From NCBI GenBank assembly GCA_937922805.1, contig CALAJV010000010.1:124001-188000 (forward strand): a stretch of 64,000 nucleotides of DNA. Reading direction: 5' to 3'. Made by a program: the position numbers and the translations under genes. The DNA comes from an uncultured Acidimicrobiales bacterium. GTDB lineage: Bacteria; Actinomycetota; Acidimicrobiia; Acidimicrobiales; SZUA-35. Position 1 is the stretch's first letter, and the number at the start of each line of letters is the position of its first letter. Positions 8,584 through 17,467 of the stretch are shown in pieces. The notes below the pieces were generated by a model. The model made no database searches. It had not been told where the DNA came from and worked only from the letters and a program-made list of their open reading frames with translations.

Positions 8584-8628
8584 CAACAAACTCCCCGGCT
8601 GGAATCAGTTGGGGAGTTTGTTGTTTTC
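8584..8628 (+). terminator. Intrinsic terminator of sucCD
   Basis: A perfect 13-base stem, CAACAAACTCCCC (8584-8596) with GGGGAGTTTGTTG (8611-8623), a 14-base loop and TTTT after it. A smaller perfect hairpin, GACTCCG/CGGAGTC (8553-8559 and 8566-8572), sits between it and the sucD stop. It also separates sucD from the converging ABC ATPase gene, though a T-tract is present only on the plus side. Confidence 0.88.
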
Positions 8629-8663
8629 GGCGCCAAGCCCCGATGGGTTCGGTCGTGCGCTTG

Positions 8664-9857
8664 TTAGGAAACAGTAACTCGAAGCCCGGTTTCGTTGTCG
8701 AAGAAATGGAGGCGGGATACATCGAACTGGATTGACCGGGTTTGACCGGCCTGAGCGTCGCTTGACGGAGCGAACCGGCCGACGAAATCTGGCGTTGGTC
8801 CGTCTTCGCCTCCGACGACATCTTGTAGGTCTGGGTCATCAATCATCACTCGCTCGACGCCAGCGTCAAAGTGGCAGATCACCTCAGAGCCGAGCGCTTC
8901 TCGGAGGGTAATTTTTGCTTTAACCGTGCTCGTTTTCGACGAGTCGCTCAACACCATGTCGGCCTCAGCGTCGTGCAAATCGTCGGGACGTATTCCGACG
9001 GTCAATTCCTTGTTGTGGTAGCGACTCAGATTTAAATCTGAGACGATTTCTGGCGGCACAGCAAGGGTTTGTTGGCCCATGGCAATGGTCCCGGCATTGT
9101 TGTCGGCGTTAACGAAGGTCGAAGACCAGAGATTCATTGCTGGCGACCCAATGAAGCCAGCCACGAAGACGTTGGCCGGCTTGTTGTACAGCTCTTCGGG
9201 TGGTGCTACTTGCTGCAAGTGGCCACCATTGAGAACAACGACCCGGTCGCCCATCGTCATCGCCTCAACCTGATCGTGGGTCACGTAGACGGTTGTGACA
9301 TCAAGATCTCGCTGGATTCGAGCGATTTCCGATCGCATTGACACCCGCAGCTTGGCGTCTAAGTTGGACAGCGGCTCATCCATCAAAAACACTGCTGGTC
9401 GTCGGATTAAGGCGCGGCCCATAGCGACCCGCTGTCGTTGGCCGCCCGACAGTTGCGACGGCTTGCGCTCGAGTAGCTCAGTTAATTGCAGGGTGCGAGC
9501 GATCGAAGCTACTCGGCTATTGATCTCGTCGGTACCGACCTTGGCAATCCGAAGGGGGTAATCGAGGTTGCGAGCCACTGTCATGTGGGGATACAGCGCA
9601 TAGTTTTGAAAGACCATAGCGATATCTCGATCTTTTGGCGGAATATCGTTGACGACCGTTTCGCCGATGGAAACCGTGCCGCCGGTTATGAATTCCAGCC
9701 CAGCAATCATCCGGAGAGCGGTTGATTTGCCGCACCCTGATGGTCCGACAAGAACCAGAAACTCGCCATCATCTATTTCAAGGTCAAGCGAGTCGACCGC
9801 CGGTTCGTCGGCACCGTCATAGACCTTTGTCATATTGTTGAGATGTACCGCTGCCAT
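8664..9857 (-). CDS. Sugar ABC transporter ATP-binding protein (MsmK/UgpC type)
   Basis: 397 residues from ATG 9857, chosen over an upstream in-frame start at 9893 because GAGGGGAG lies just before it. The ABC motifs are Walker [10 protein letters not shown], signature [14 protein letters not shown], Walker [16 protein letters not shown] and the switch THDQVEAM. A long C-terminal TOBE/regulatory part (residues ~240-397) is typical of CUT1 carbohydrate importers, where one ATPase may serve several permeases. It is divergent from the binding-protein/permease/LacI operon and shares the 335-base control region with it, so it most likely powers that importer. Converges on sucD. Substrate cannot be read from the sequence. 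Confidence 0.93.
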   Translation of the reverse strand: MAAVHLNNMTKVYDGADEPAVDSLDLEIDDGEFLVLVGPSGCGKSTALRMIAGLEFITGGTVSIGETVVNDIPPKDRDIAMVFQNYALYPHMTVARNLDYPLRIAKVGTDEINSRVASIARTLQLTELLERKPSQLSGGQRQRVAMGRALIRRPAVFLMDEPLSNLDAKLRVSMRSEIARIQRDLDVTTVYVTHDQVEAMTMGDRVVVLNGGHLQQVAPPEELYNKPANVFVAGFIGSPAMNLWSSTFVNADNNAGTIAMGQQTLAVPPEIVSDLNLSRYHNKELTVGIRPDDLHDAEADMVLSDSSKTSTVKAKITLREALGSEVICHFDAGVERVMIDDPDLQDVVGGEDGPTPDFVGRFAPSSDAQAGQTRSIQFDVSRLHFFDNETGLRVTVS

Positions 9858-10192
9858 GATTCTCCCCTCGAGATTTCTCAATATTGCTGGCACTACTCGC
9901 TAGCAATTTCGCTCAACTAGTGCCTGGTTCATTGCCCCAATACGCCGTCAGTCAACTTGCAACGTGTCGTTGGTCCTTGCGGACCATGCCGACGACTACA
10001 TCGTGAGATCTTACAGCGACAACGTTGGAATGGCTTTGGTGTAGCTTAAACGGTTAAGTTTGCATAAACTAACGCCCACTGGTCTTTGGGGCATCAGTTC
10101 GCCACTTTGGTCCAGGTAAGAGACAAGATGTTGTGCACGCTGTAAATGGCGTGTTCGCATCAAACATTAAAACTAAAGACAGGGGAGAATAG
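9858..10192. promoter_or_regulatory. Divergent control region of the sugar ABC transporter
   Basis: 335 bases between the ATPase gene (minus) and the binding-protein gene (plus), with no credible open frame. It carries the LacI-type operator candidate at 10045-10058 and a purine-rich GGGGAGAA just upstream of the ATG at 10193. Promoter hexamers are not clear; TTGGAA (10025-10030) lies 16 bases before the AT-rich operator, which could place the operator over a -10 element. Confidence 0.5.
10045..10058. promoter_or_regulatory. Candidate LacI-family operator
   Basis: CTTAAACGGTTAAG is a 14-base near-palindrome around a central CG (six of seven base pairs match), the usual form of LacI-family operators. 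It lies about 135 bases upstream of the binding-protein gene in an operon whose last gene encodes a LacI-type regulator, so autoregulated sugar-responsive repression is the natural reading. It could also control the divergent ATPase gene. Confidence 0.6.
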
Positions 10193-11527
10193 ATGTCATC
10201 GTCTCACTACCCGAGCCCTAGCGCTTGGAACGAAACAATCAAACGACGTACCGCGTTGAAGCTTGGTGCAGCCGGAGCTGGCGTAGTTGCCGCCGGACCT
10301 TTGCTTGCAGCGTGCGGTAGCGAATCAACTTCCGCCGGTGGTGCCGTTGAGATTGGTGGCGCTGAAGGCGTTCTCACCATTGGCTCCAACCTGTCGGACG
10401 ACACGCCAAAAGAAGCATTGCAAGCGATGGTCGATGCGTTCCCGAATGAGAACGTTGAAATTACCGTAAATACCACTGATCACAACACGTTCCAGGAGAA
10501 CATCAACAACATTCTCCAGGGTGGCGAGGACGACGTTCTCACGTGGTTCGCTGGCTTCCGTAACAAGTTCTTCGCCGACCAGGGACTCCTCGGAGACATC
10601 TCTGATGTTTGGGAATCGGTCAGCGGGCTCGGTGAAGGCTTCAAAACAGCTTCAACTGGTAGCGATGGCAAACAATACTTCATGCCAACCGCTTACTACA
10701 CCTGGGCTGTTAACTACTCAAAGAAGCTCTGGGAAGAAAAGGGCTACGAAGCTCCGACCGACATCGACGGACTTAAGGGTCTAGCCGAGCAAATGATGTC
10801 TGACGGCATTACCCCCTTCGCCTTCGCCAATGATGGTGAGTGGCCAGCAATGGGCACATTTGACGTGCTCAACATGCGCATCAACGGTTACCAGTACCAC
10901 ATCGATCTGATGGGTGGAGACCACGCCTGGACCGATCCTGAGGTCAAGAACGTTTTCACCACCTGGGAAGAACTGCTTCCGTTCCATCAAGAAGGTGCTA
11001 ACGGCCGTACTTGGCAAGAAGCAGCAACCGACCTTGAGAACGGCGACGCTGGAATGTTCCTGCTAGGAACGTTCGCTGCCAGCAACTCTGATGCAATGGC
11101 TGAAGATATGGACTTCTTCAACTTCCCAGAGATCGATTCAAGCATCGGCGCTTCAGCCCTCGATGCTCCGATCGACGGTTACCAGATGATTGCTGAACCA
11201 ACCAATGCGGCAGCAGCGAAGGAATTCCTGCTCCACTTGTCAACCGCTGCGGCTCAAGATGCGTATCTTGGGGTTGACCCATCGGTAGTTGCTTCAAGCT
11301 CTGAAGCCAACACCAGTGGTTACAACGATTTGCAGAACAAGTCAGCTGAGTTGGCTAACAGCGCAACGGGAATCTCACAGTTCCTTGACCGCGACACCAT
11401 CCCAGACTTCGCTGGGGAATGCGGATCTGCTTTCGCCGCCTTCATCGAAGATCCTTCGAAGATCGACACCATTCTGTCGGACTTGGAAGAGAAGAAGGTT
11501 TCGATCTTCGCTGACTTCGGAAGCTAA
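10193..11527 (+). CDS. Extracellular sugar-binding lipoprotein of a CUT1 ABC importer
   Basis: 444 residues. The N-terminus has a twin-arginine segment (KRRTALKLG, residues 17-25), a hydrophobic run and a lipobox LAAC with C41 as the lipidated cysteine, so the mature protein is a Tat- or Sec-exported lipoprotein on the outer face of the membrane. The rest resembles family 1 solute-binding proteins: FPNENVEITV, the hinge-like NNILQGGEDDVLTWFAG, and a late DGYQMIAEPTNAAAAKEFL segment. It delivers an unidentified carbohydrate to the two permeases encoded downstream. First gene of the operon; a strong hairpin follows its stop, a common device for making more binding protein than permease. Confidence 0.92.
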   Translation: MSSSHYPSPSAWNETIKRRTALKLGAAGAGVVAAGPLLAACGSESTSAGGAVEIGGAEGVLTIGSNLSDDTPKEALQAMVDAFPNENVEITVNTTDHNTFQENINNILQGGEDDVLTWFAGFRNKFFADQGLLGDISDVWESVSGLGEGFKTASTGSDGKQYFMPTAYYTWAVNYSKKLWEEKGYEAPTDIDGLKGLAEQMMSDGITPFAFANDGEWPAMGTFDVLNMRINGYQYHIDLMGGDHAWTDPEVKNVFTTWEELLPFHQEGANGRTWQEAATDLENGDAGMFLLGTFAASNSDAMAEDMDFFNFPEIDSSIGASALDAPIDGYQMIAEPTNAAAAKEFLLHLSTAAAQDAYLGVDPSVVASSSEANTSGYNDLQNKSAELANSATGISQFLDRDTIPDFAGECGSAFAAFIEDPSKIDTILSDLEEKKVSIFADFGS

Positions 11528-11538
11528 GACGTCAACAT

Positions 11539-11566
11539 GGAAGGGCCCGCTTCAAGCGGGCCCTTC
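11539..11566 (+). terminator. Intra-operon hairpin after the binding-protein gene
   Basis: GAAGGGCCCGC (11540-11550) pairs perfectly with GCGGGCCCTTC (11556-11566) around a short loop. It lies between the binding-protein stop and the permease ATG at 11578 and occupies the usual ribosome-binding zone of the permease. The T-rich tail is weak (AGTTCTTTCT), so partial termination, mRNA 3'-end protection or translation control are all possible. Confidence 0.7.
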
Positions 11567-11577
11567 CAGTTCTTTCT

Positions 11578-12603
11578 ATGGCAGACTCCGAAACGACTAT
11601 CACCGAAAAAACCCCGTCACCAGATGCGGCCGATTCAGTCGACGCGTCTGGTAAGTCAGCTCGTCGGCGGAAAGAAGCTAGCCTCTCGAGCTCCGATCGA
11701 TGGACGCTTTGGGGAATGGTTGGCTTCCCAACATTTCTCCATGTTTCGCTAATTTGGATTCCAGCGTTCGCCACTGTGCTTCTCTCTTTTGTCCGGTGGA
11801 ACGGATTCAAGTTGAGCCAAATTAAGTTCATTGGCTTGGGCAACTACGTGAACCTGTTCACGGTGTGGGACAAAGACCTTTATGAAGGCCTGCTCAACAA
11901 CCTTTGGGTCTTGATCTTTCTCTTCGTCATTGCCACGCCGCTTGGAATGTTGTTGGCTTACCTGCTCGACAAAGAACTTCGCGGTACGGCGGTCTATCAA
12001 AGTCTGCTTTACTTCCCGGTCGTGTTGTCTCTCGCTGTCGTCGGGTTCATTTGGAAAAGTGTGATTTACTCGCCCCGTCAAGGTTTGCTGAATACGACCC
12101 TAGGTCGAACCGAGCAGGGCAACCAGATCGACTGGCTCGGTAACCCCGAGTTCGTTCTGCCGGTTCCGTTCACTGAGAACTACGGCCTGAGCGCAAATTT
12201 CTTGGCACTAATCGTTCCAATGATTTGGCAACACGTTGGCTACATCATGGTGCTGTACCTGGCTGGAATGAAAAGCGTTGACCCTTCGCTCCGTGAAGCG
12301 GCTGCCATCGATGGCTCAAGTGAGTGGCAGGCATTCCGAAAGGTGATTGTTCCTTCGCTCCGACCGGTGAACATCGTCATGATCGTGATAACGGTCATCA
12401 CCGGCCTGCGGATCTTCGACATCATTGACGTGTTGAACAATCCAATCGGCACCGATGTGCTTTCGATCCTCGTAGCTGAGAACCTTCTTGGCGAGTCGAC
12501 CAACGTAGGTCGAGGATCGGCCTTCGCTACCGTGCTGTTGGTGCTTTGCTTCGGGTTTGTGCTGTGGTACCTCCGAAACACGTTCAGCGAGGAACTCGAA
12601 TGA
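11578..12603 (+). CDS. Sugar ABC transporter permease (MalF/UgpA type)
   Basis: 341 residues with a charged cytoplasmic N-terminus of about 45 residues, then six predicted membrane segments. The EAA loop that contacts the ATPase reads LREAAAIDGSSEWQAFRKVIVP (residues ~239-260), with the conserved EAA-x3-G. It forms the membrane channel with the second permease, whose ATG overlaps this stop by four bases. The ATG at 11578 lacks a visible ribosome-binding site because a strong hairpin ends 11 bases upstream; translation may depend on refolding or reinitiation. No substrate can be assigned. Normal length for the family. Confidence 0.92.
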   Translation: MADSETTITEKTPSPDAADSVDASGKSARRRKEASLSSSDRWTLWGMVGFPTFLHVSLIWIPAFATVLLSFVRWNGFKLSQIKFIGLGNYVNLFTVWDKDLYEGLLNNLWVLIFLFVIATPLGMLLAYLLDKELRGTAVYQSLLYFPVVLSLAVVGFIWKSVIYSPRQGLLNTTLGRTEQGNQIDWLGNPEFVLPVPFTENYGLSANFLALIVPMIWQHVGYIMVLYLAGMKSVDPSLREAAAIDGSSEWQAFRKVIVPSLRPVNIVMIVITVITGLRIFDIIDVLNNPIGTDVLSILVAENLLGESTNVGRGSAFATVLLVLCFGFVLWYLRNTFSEELE

Positions 12604-13466
12604 TCACGACGTGGCGTTCAAAAGTCTTAAGTCAATCGTTTCTGATCTTCATGGTTATTTTGTGGATGATCCCGCTAGTCGGGATGGTCTACGCCTCGTT
12701 CCGGCCCTACGCCGAAACGTCAACTCAAGGGTTTTTCACCCTGCCCGACACCATCACTCTCGACAATTTTCGGAACGCTTGGCAGCAAGGCGATATGCTC
12801 CAACACTGGAAAGTAACGTTTATCGTCGTCATTCCGTCGGTTATCATCCTTCTGTTTTTCTCTTCGATGGTGGCCTTCTCGGTGTCCCGCCTCAACTGGC
12901 GGTTCAACGTCGGGCTGTTAATGCTTTTCACCGCTGGGAACTTGCTGCCTCCTCAGGCCATGATCGTGCCGCTGTTCCAAATCTACAATCGAGTCCCGCT
13001 CCCGACTATCCCGTTACTTTCCGAGAGTGGAGAGTTACGAGGCAGTCTCATCGGACTGATCCTGATTCACGTCGCCTTTCAATCCGGCTTCTGCACCTTT
13101 GTTCTCAGCAACTACATGAAAACACTTCCTAAAGAGCTAAACGAAGCGGCCATGGTTGACGGTGCGAGCCTTTGGCGGCAGTACTGGCAAATCATTTTGC
13201 CGCTGACCCGTCCAGCGTTGGCTGCGTTGGCCACGCTCGAATTTGCGTGGATCTACAACGACTATTTCTGGGCGGTAGCGCTCGTTCAAAAAGGTGCGAA
13301 CCGGCCCATTACCTCGTCGCTTCGCAATCTAAGCGGACAGTTCTTTACCGACGACAATTTGGTGGCCGCTGGTTCGCTAATAGTTGTTCTGCCAACGCTC
13401 CTCATCTATCTAGCGCTTCGACGTCAGTTCATATCTGGCCTGTCAGTCGGTGCAAGTAAAGGGTGA
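12600..13466 (+). CDS. Sugar ABC transporter permease (MalG/UgpE type)
   Basis: 288 residues from ATG 12600, which overlaps the previous stop as ATGA; an upstream extension to 12546 in the same frame lies inside the previous gene and is not supported. Six membrane segments are predicted, beginning with SFLIFMVILWMIPLVGMVYA. The EAA loop is LNEAAMVDGASLWRQYWQIILP (residues ~180-201). It pairs with the upstream permease as the CUT1 transmembrane dimer. The stop overlaps the GTG start of the LacI-type regulator, so structural genes and regulator are translationally coupled. Confidence 0.92.
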   Translation: MITTWRSKVLSQSFLIFMVILWMIPLVGMVYASFRPYAETSTQGFFTLPDTITLDNFRNAWQQGDMLQHWKVTFIVVIPSVIILLFFSSMVAFSVSRLNWRFNVGLLMLFTAGNLLPPQAMIVPLFQIYNRVPLPTIPLLSESGELRGSLIGLILIHVAFQSGFCTFVLSNYMKTLPKELNEAAMVDGASLWRQYWQIILPLTRPALAALATLEFAWIYNDYFWAVALVQKGANRPITSSLRNLSGQFFTDDNLVAAGSLIVVLPTLLIYLALRRQFISGLSVGASKG

Positions 13467-14461
13467 CCGCTTCAACAAATGGCGGCAAGCGGACAACGAT
13501 CCGCGATGTAGCGGAACGGGCAGGCGTGTCGACTGCCACCGTCTCCTATGTGCTGAATGATTCGGGGGCAGTTTCGACTGATACCGCTACCAGGGTTCGC
13601 GATTGTGTAGCCGAACTTGGCTACCGAGCCGATGGGTTAGCTGTGGCCCATCGCACCGGTCGATCCCAGACAATCGGGCTAGCGGTTCCCGACCTAACAA
13701 ATCCTTTCTTCCCAGAGTTCTCTCAAGGGGTGTACGACGCAGCTTCTAAGGCTGGCTTTGCAGTGATCCTGGTTGATTTTCGCGGCTCACCAGACGACGA
13801 GCGACTTAGCCTTGAACAACTCACAGACCGTCGCCCTGAAGGTTTGATTTGGTGCCCTGTTGGTGAGTCATCCACCGATCAGGTTGTGCCTACTCAGCTG
13901 CCAACTGTTGTCTTCGATCGCGAAATCGAAGGATTCGACAGCATCGCAGCTGATATCTATCAGGGAGGGTTCTTACAAGGGAGCGAAGTTGTTGCTCATG
14001 GTCATGAGCGGATCGGCATTATTTCTGGTCCAGCTTGGTCTGAAACGGCACAACTACGACGCAAGGGCGTCCTAACTGCCCTTGGCCATAATTGCGAGGT
14101 TGTTTGGGAATTCGCGTTGGGCTATTCAGCGTTCATTCCCGACTATGTCGCCGACCAAATTCGTTCGGCTGACGTGACCTGCGCAATCACCGCGAACGAC
14201 ATTCAGGCCATTGGATTGCTTCAGATTTTCCGAACTATGGGCCGGACCGTACCGGACGACGTTTCCGTTATCGGTTTCGACGACATTGCTCTGGCTCGCC
14301 TTGTAAGCCCGACACTGACCACCGTTCACCTGCCGATTCGCCAGCTTGGATCTCGAGCGTTCGAGATGCTTCGGACCCGAATTGAGAACCCGGCTCTTCC
14401 AGCTCGGCGGGAACAGCTCGAAGTACAGATGGCAAGGCGAGAATCGCTGTCACTGCGCTAG
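13463..14461 (+). CDS. LacI-family transcriptional regulator
   Basis: 332 residues from GTG 13463 (GTGA overlap with the permease stop). The helix-turn-helix TTIRDVAERAGVSTATVSYVLN (residues ~11-32) is canonical, followed by the hinge helix and a periplasmic-binding-protein-like effector domain (IGLAVPDLTNPFFPEFSQGVYDAA; late DVSVIGFDDIALARLVSPTLTTV). Expected to repress the ABC operon and bind the imported sugar or a derivative as inducer. A matching operator candidate sits at 10045-10058. Placing the repressor as the last gene suggests autoregulation. Confidence 0.94.
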   Translation: MTASTNGGKRTTIRDVAERAGVSTATVSYVLNDSGAVSTDTATRVRDCVAELGYRADGLAVAHRTGRSQTIGLAVPDLTNPFFPEFSQGVYDAASKAGFAVILVDFRGSPDDERLSLEQLTDRRPEGLIWCPVGESSTDQVVPTQLPTVVFDREIEGFDSIAADIYQGGFLQGSEVVAHGHERIGIISGPAWSETAQLRRKGVLTALGHNCEVVWEFALGYSAFIPDYVADQIRSADVTCAITANDIQAIGLLQIFRTMGRTVPDDVSVIGFDDIALARLVSPTLTTVHLPIRQLGSRAFEMLRTRIENPALPARREQLEVQMARRESLSLR

Positions 14462-14621
14462 TCCCAATAGGTCGCTCCCTCCTTCGCCGAGCTTCGCATT
14501 TCGTGAACTTCTTGACACCGGAATCATCGAACGGCGCCGCCATTACATTTCGCTGATAGTTTTCGCAGATATATTTCTGGTAGTAGCTGTTGTAGTAGAA
14601 CGTGACGTAGATGGGACGAAA

Positions 14622-15701
14622 ATGAGATTGCGAAGGCCATACCCGGTTATTCGTTTGATCATTACGCTCATTCTGGCCGTCGGTTTCGGGACTTTAGCCG
14701 CTTGTTCTGGTGGGGAACGACCGGTCCTGGATGGCGAGGTCTCCGCTGATCTGATCGAGCCTGAGTTTGACCCGGCAGCAGAACAATCGTCTGGAGCGGC
14801 GGCCGGTGAGACCGCCACCAGCTCGACTCAACCAGAGTCGGTTGTTCTTGACCAAGATTTACGAGGGGAGCAAATCGCGCCAGCTCCTGATGGTGTCCTA
14901 GCCGTTATCACTACCACCGGTGTTTTGGTTCCAGTAATTGGTAAAACCCCTACCCGATATCAGGTGATTGCTCCGTGTGGGGATCAAGCTTTCGTAGGTT
15001 GGGGCCATGAGGTATCGGCTGTTCAGGTGGTGCTTGACCCTGGGCATGGTGGTTCCGAGTCCGGTGCTGACGATGTCCCTGACTTGACTGAAGCCGAGTT
15101 GAATCTGCAGATCGCTCGTCGAAGCGCGTCTCGTTTGCTCGAACGCGAAATCACTGTAGCGGTCACGCGGACCGACGATTATCGCATTCCGATCCAGCAG
15201 CGGGCCGCTATCGCTGACCAGCTTCAGGCCGAGGTTTTCGTCTCGATTCATCACAATACCCCGGCGTCAAAAAGTTCGACTACGCCTGGAACCGAAGTGT
15301 ATGTGCAATCAGAGTCAGACGATTCGGCTCGGCTCGGCGGTCTGGTCTATGAAGAAGTCTTTGATGCGCTCTCCCAGTTTGATGTTGAGTGGACGTCCAG
15401 AGATGATGCCGGTGTTCTTGTCGTGCTGGATGACGAAGGCAACGACGCCTACGGAATTGTGCGCCGACCAATGGTCACGTCGGCGTTGGTCGAGCTGGCC
15501 TATCTCGGAAATCCCGATGAGGCAGCACTATTGGCCACTGACGAGTATGTGGAGGCCGCTAGCACCGCTGTTGCCGACGGGATCGAGAGGTTTTTGACTA
15601 CGTCCGAACCAGGGTCGGGCTTTATCGAGACTCCTCGGGTCTTTAACCCAAGCGGCTTAACCGGGGGAGTCGGCGATTGCGTTAATCCTCGACTCGAATA
15701 A
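14622..15701 (+). CDS. N-acetylmuramoyl-L-alanine amidase (Amidase_3) lipoprotein
   Basis: 359 residues from ATG 14622; the open frame extends much further upstream, but only this start is followed by a signal sequence (MRLRRPYPVIRLIITLILAV) and lipobox LAAC with C28. The zinc amidase domain spans ~140-330, with ligands in VVLDPGHGGSESGA, the glutamate in DLTEAELNLQIA and SIHHN; a late ALVELAYLGNPDEAALL holds the catalytic glutamate region. It cleaves the amide bond between muramic acid and the stem peptide at the outer membrane face. It is flanked by the LacI gene upstream and purH downstream; neither relates to cell-wall turnover. Confidence 0.88.
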   Translation: MRLRRPYPVIRLIITLILAVGFGTLAACSGGERPVLDGEVSADLIEPEFDPAAEQSSGAAAGETATSSTQPESVVLDQDLRGEQIAPAPDGVLAVITTTGVLVPVIGKTPTRYQVIAPCGDQAFVGWGHEVSAVQVVLDPGHGGSESGADDVPDLTEAELNLQIARRSASRLLEREITVAVTRTDDYRIPIQQRAAIADQLQAEVFVSIHHNTPASKSSTTPGTEVYVQSESDDSARLGGLVYEEVFDALSQFDVEWTSRDDAGVLVVLDDEGNDAYGIVRRPMVTSALVELAYLGNPDEAALLATDEYVEAASTAVADGIERFLTTSEPGSGFIETPRVFNPSGLTGGVGDCVNPRLE

Positions 15702-15856
15702 CCAGACTTGCAATCCGACTTCACCGACCGATAGCCGCCGAAATTCTGGCCAGAAAAGGTCAGTAGAAGTTGTTTTTTCATCGAGAACGATGTCGATTAG
15801 TTCCAAGTTCGACCTGATTCGAGGTTCGGCCATCGAGTTCCGGTAGGTTCACGGCT

Positions 15857-17368
15857 GTGAGAGCTTTGTTGTCTGTTTACGACAAATCAGGAATAGCCGA
15901 ACTGGCCCAAAAACTTCACGATCTGGGCATCGATTTGATCTCGTCTGGAGGCACCGCGACGGCGATCGCCGAAGCCGGTGTCCCCGTCGTTGACGTCGCC
16001 GACATAACCGGATTCCCGGCGATGTTGGGCCATCGAGTAGTCACGCTACATCCGCGAATCCACGGCGGCATCTTGGCCGACCGTCGGGATGTCTCCCACC
16101 TTCGGGATCTCGAGTCCCATAACCTCGACTTGATCGACATTGTTGTTGGCAACCTATACCCATTTGACTCTGAGCCATCGATTGACCTGATCGATATTGG
16201 CGGGCCAACCCTGTTGCGGGCGGCGGCGAAAAACCATGAGTACGTCACTGTGCTGGTGGACCCAAACGACTACGACATTTTGCTTGAGGAACTCGGCCAA
16301 AGCGGTTCGACGTCTCCGGCCACTCGGCATCGGCTCGCCCGAAAAGCATTTGCTCATACTGCGAGCTACGATGCGGCGATTGCCACCTGGTTCAATGGCA
16401 ACGAGGTCGACAGCGAGGATCCTCTGCCTTCGTCGATCCACTTGTCGTTGGAAAAAACCCAGACGCTCCGATACGGAGAGAACCCACACCAGGACGGCGC
16501 TAGATACCAGCAGCCGGGCAAATCTAGTTGGTGGGATTCTGTGGTCCAGAATGGCGGCGTTGATCCTAGCTATTTGAATATTTTCGATGCCGATGCAGCG
16601 TGGGCTCTCGCTCATGATCTCGGCGATAAGCCGGCTTGCGCCATAATCAAACACGCCAACCCATGCGGGGCTGCAGTTGCCGATGATCTCGCTTCGGCCT
16701 ACGCCCTTGCGTATGCGTGCGATGAGCGCTCGGCCTTCGGTGGCATTGTTGCTTGCAATCGTATTGTCGATCTGGCCACGGTAGAAAAGATGGAAGCAGC
16801 CGCTCAAGCCGATGTCATCATCGCGCCCGGCTACGAAGCTGGGGTTATCGATCGTTTGATCGAAAAGCGCAAAAACACTCGAATCCTTACCGCTCCCCAA
16901 GCAGGGGATTTCGAGCTTTCAGTTCGGCAACTAAGCGACAGCTTTCTGGTTCAACAAACCCACTCGTTCAAGGCCACCCCTGATAGCTGGACCGTCGTAA
17001 CCGACAAACAGCCAACGGCGGCCGAGATGGCTGATGCCGAGATGGCGTGGCGGGTATGTGGCCACGTAACTTCGAACGCTATTGTCCTAGCCAAAGATGG
17101 CGTCGCTTGGGGGATTGGAGCCGGGCAACAAAACCGGGTCGAATCAAGCGAGCTTGCTGCTCAAAAAGCAGACGGTAGAGCGAAAGGGGGAGCGTGCGCC
17201 TCCGATGCCTTCTTCCCTTTTGCCGACGGAATCGAAGCGGCCGCTCTGGCTGGCGTCTCGGTGATAATACAGCCTGGTGGTTCAGTGAAAGATGCTGAAG
17301 TAATCGAGGCGGCCAACCAACTTGGTTTGGCCATGGTGCTAACGGGCGAACGCCAGTTCCGTCACTAG
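15857..17368 (+). CDS. purH: Bifunctional AICAR formyltransferase / IMP cyclohydrolase
   Basis: 503 residues from GTG 15857. The N-terminal IMP cyclohydrolase (methylglyoxal-synthase fold) shows LLSVYDKSGIAELAQ, LISSGGTATAIAEAG, VTGFP-like DITGFPAMLGHRVVTLHP and VVGNLYPF. The formyltransferase half (from ~200) has LRYGENPHQDGARY, IIKHANPCGAAV, AFGGIVACN, and the late GACASDAFFPFADGIEAAA and VIIQPGGSVKD. It performs the last two steps of purine synthesis using 10-formyltetrahydrofolate, which links it to folD 100 bases downstream. Length is normal. purN, which commonly precedes purH in actinobacteria, is not present in the window. Confidence 0.97.
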   Translation: MRALLSVYDKSGIAELAQKLHDLGIDLISSGGTATAIAEAGVPVVDVADITGFPAMLGHRVVTLHPRIHGGILADRRDVSHLRDLESHNLDLIDIVVGNLYPFDSEPSIDLIDIGGPTLLRAAAKNHEYVTVLVDPNDYDILLEELGQSGSTSPATRHRLARKAFAHTASYDAAIATWFNGNEVDSEDPLPSSIHLSLEKTQTLRYGENPHQDGARYQQPGKSSWWDSVVQNGGVDPSYLNIFDADAAWALAHDLGDKPACAIIKHANPCGAAVADDLASAYALAYACDERSAFGGIVACNRIVDLATVEKMEAAAQADVIIAPGYEAGVIDRLIEKRKNTRILTAPQAGDFELSVRQLSDSFLVQQTHSFKATPDSWTVVTDKQPTAAEMADAEMAWRVCGHVTSNAIVLAKDGVAWGIGAGQQNRVESSELAAQKADGRAKGGACASDAFFPFADGIEAAALAGVSVIIQPGGSVKDAEVIEAANQLGLAMVLTGERQFRH

Positions 17369-17467
17369 CTTGCGCCATCGATGGGCAGTTTCTGGCTCCC
17401 AAAGGCACGTTAGTTTGATTGATACCCGGCTAGGATCACCGATAGTCTTACCACCCGGAGAACCATC

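Noticed and set aside
12546..12599. Upstream extension of the second permease
   Set aside because: Lies wholly within the first permease gene; the ATGA overlap start is standard.
14346..14621. In-frame 92-codon extension before the amidase lipoprotein
   Set aside because: It overlaps the LacI-type gene and would bury the signal peptide; the ATG at 14622 fits a lipoprotein start.
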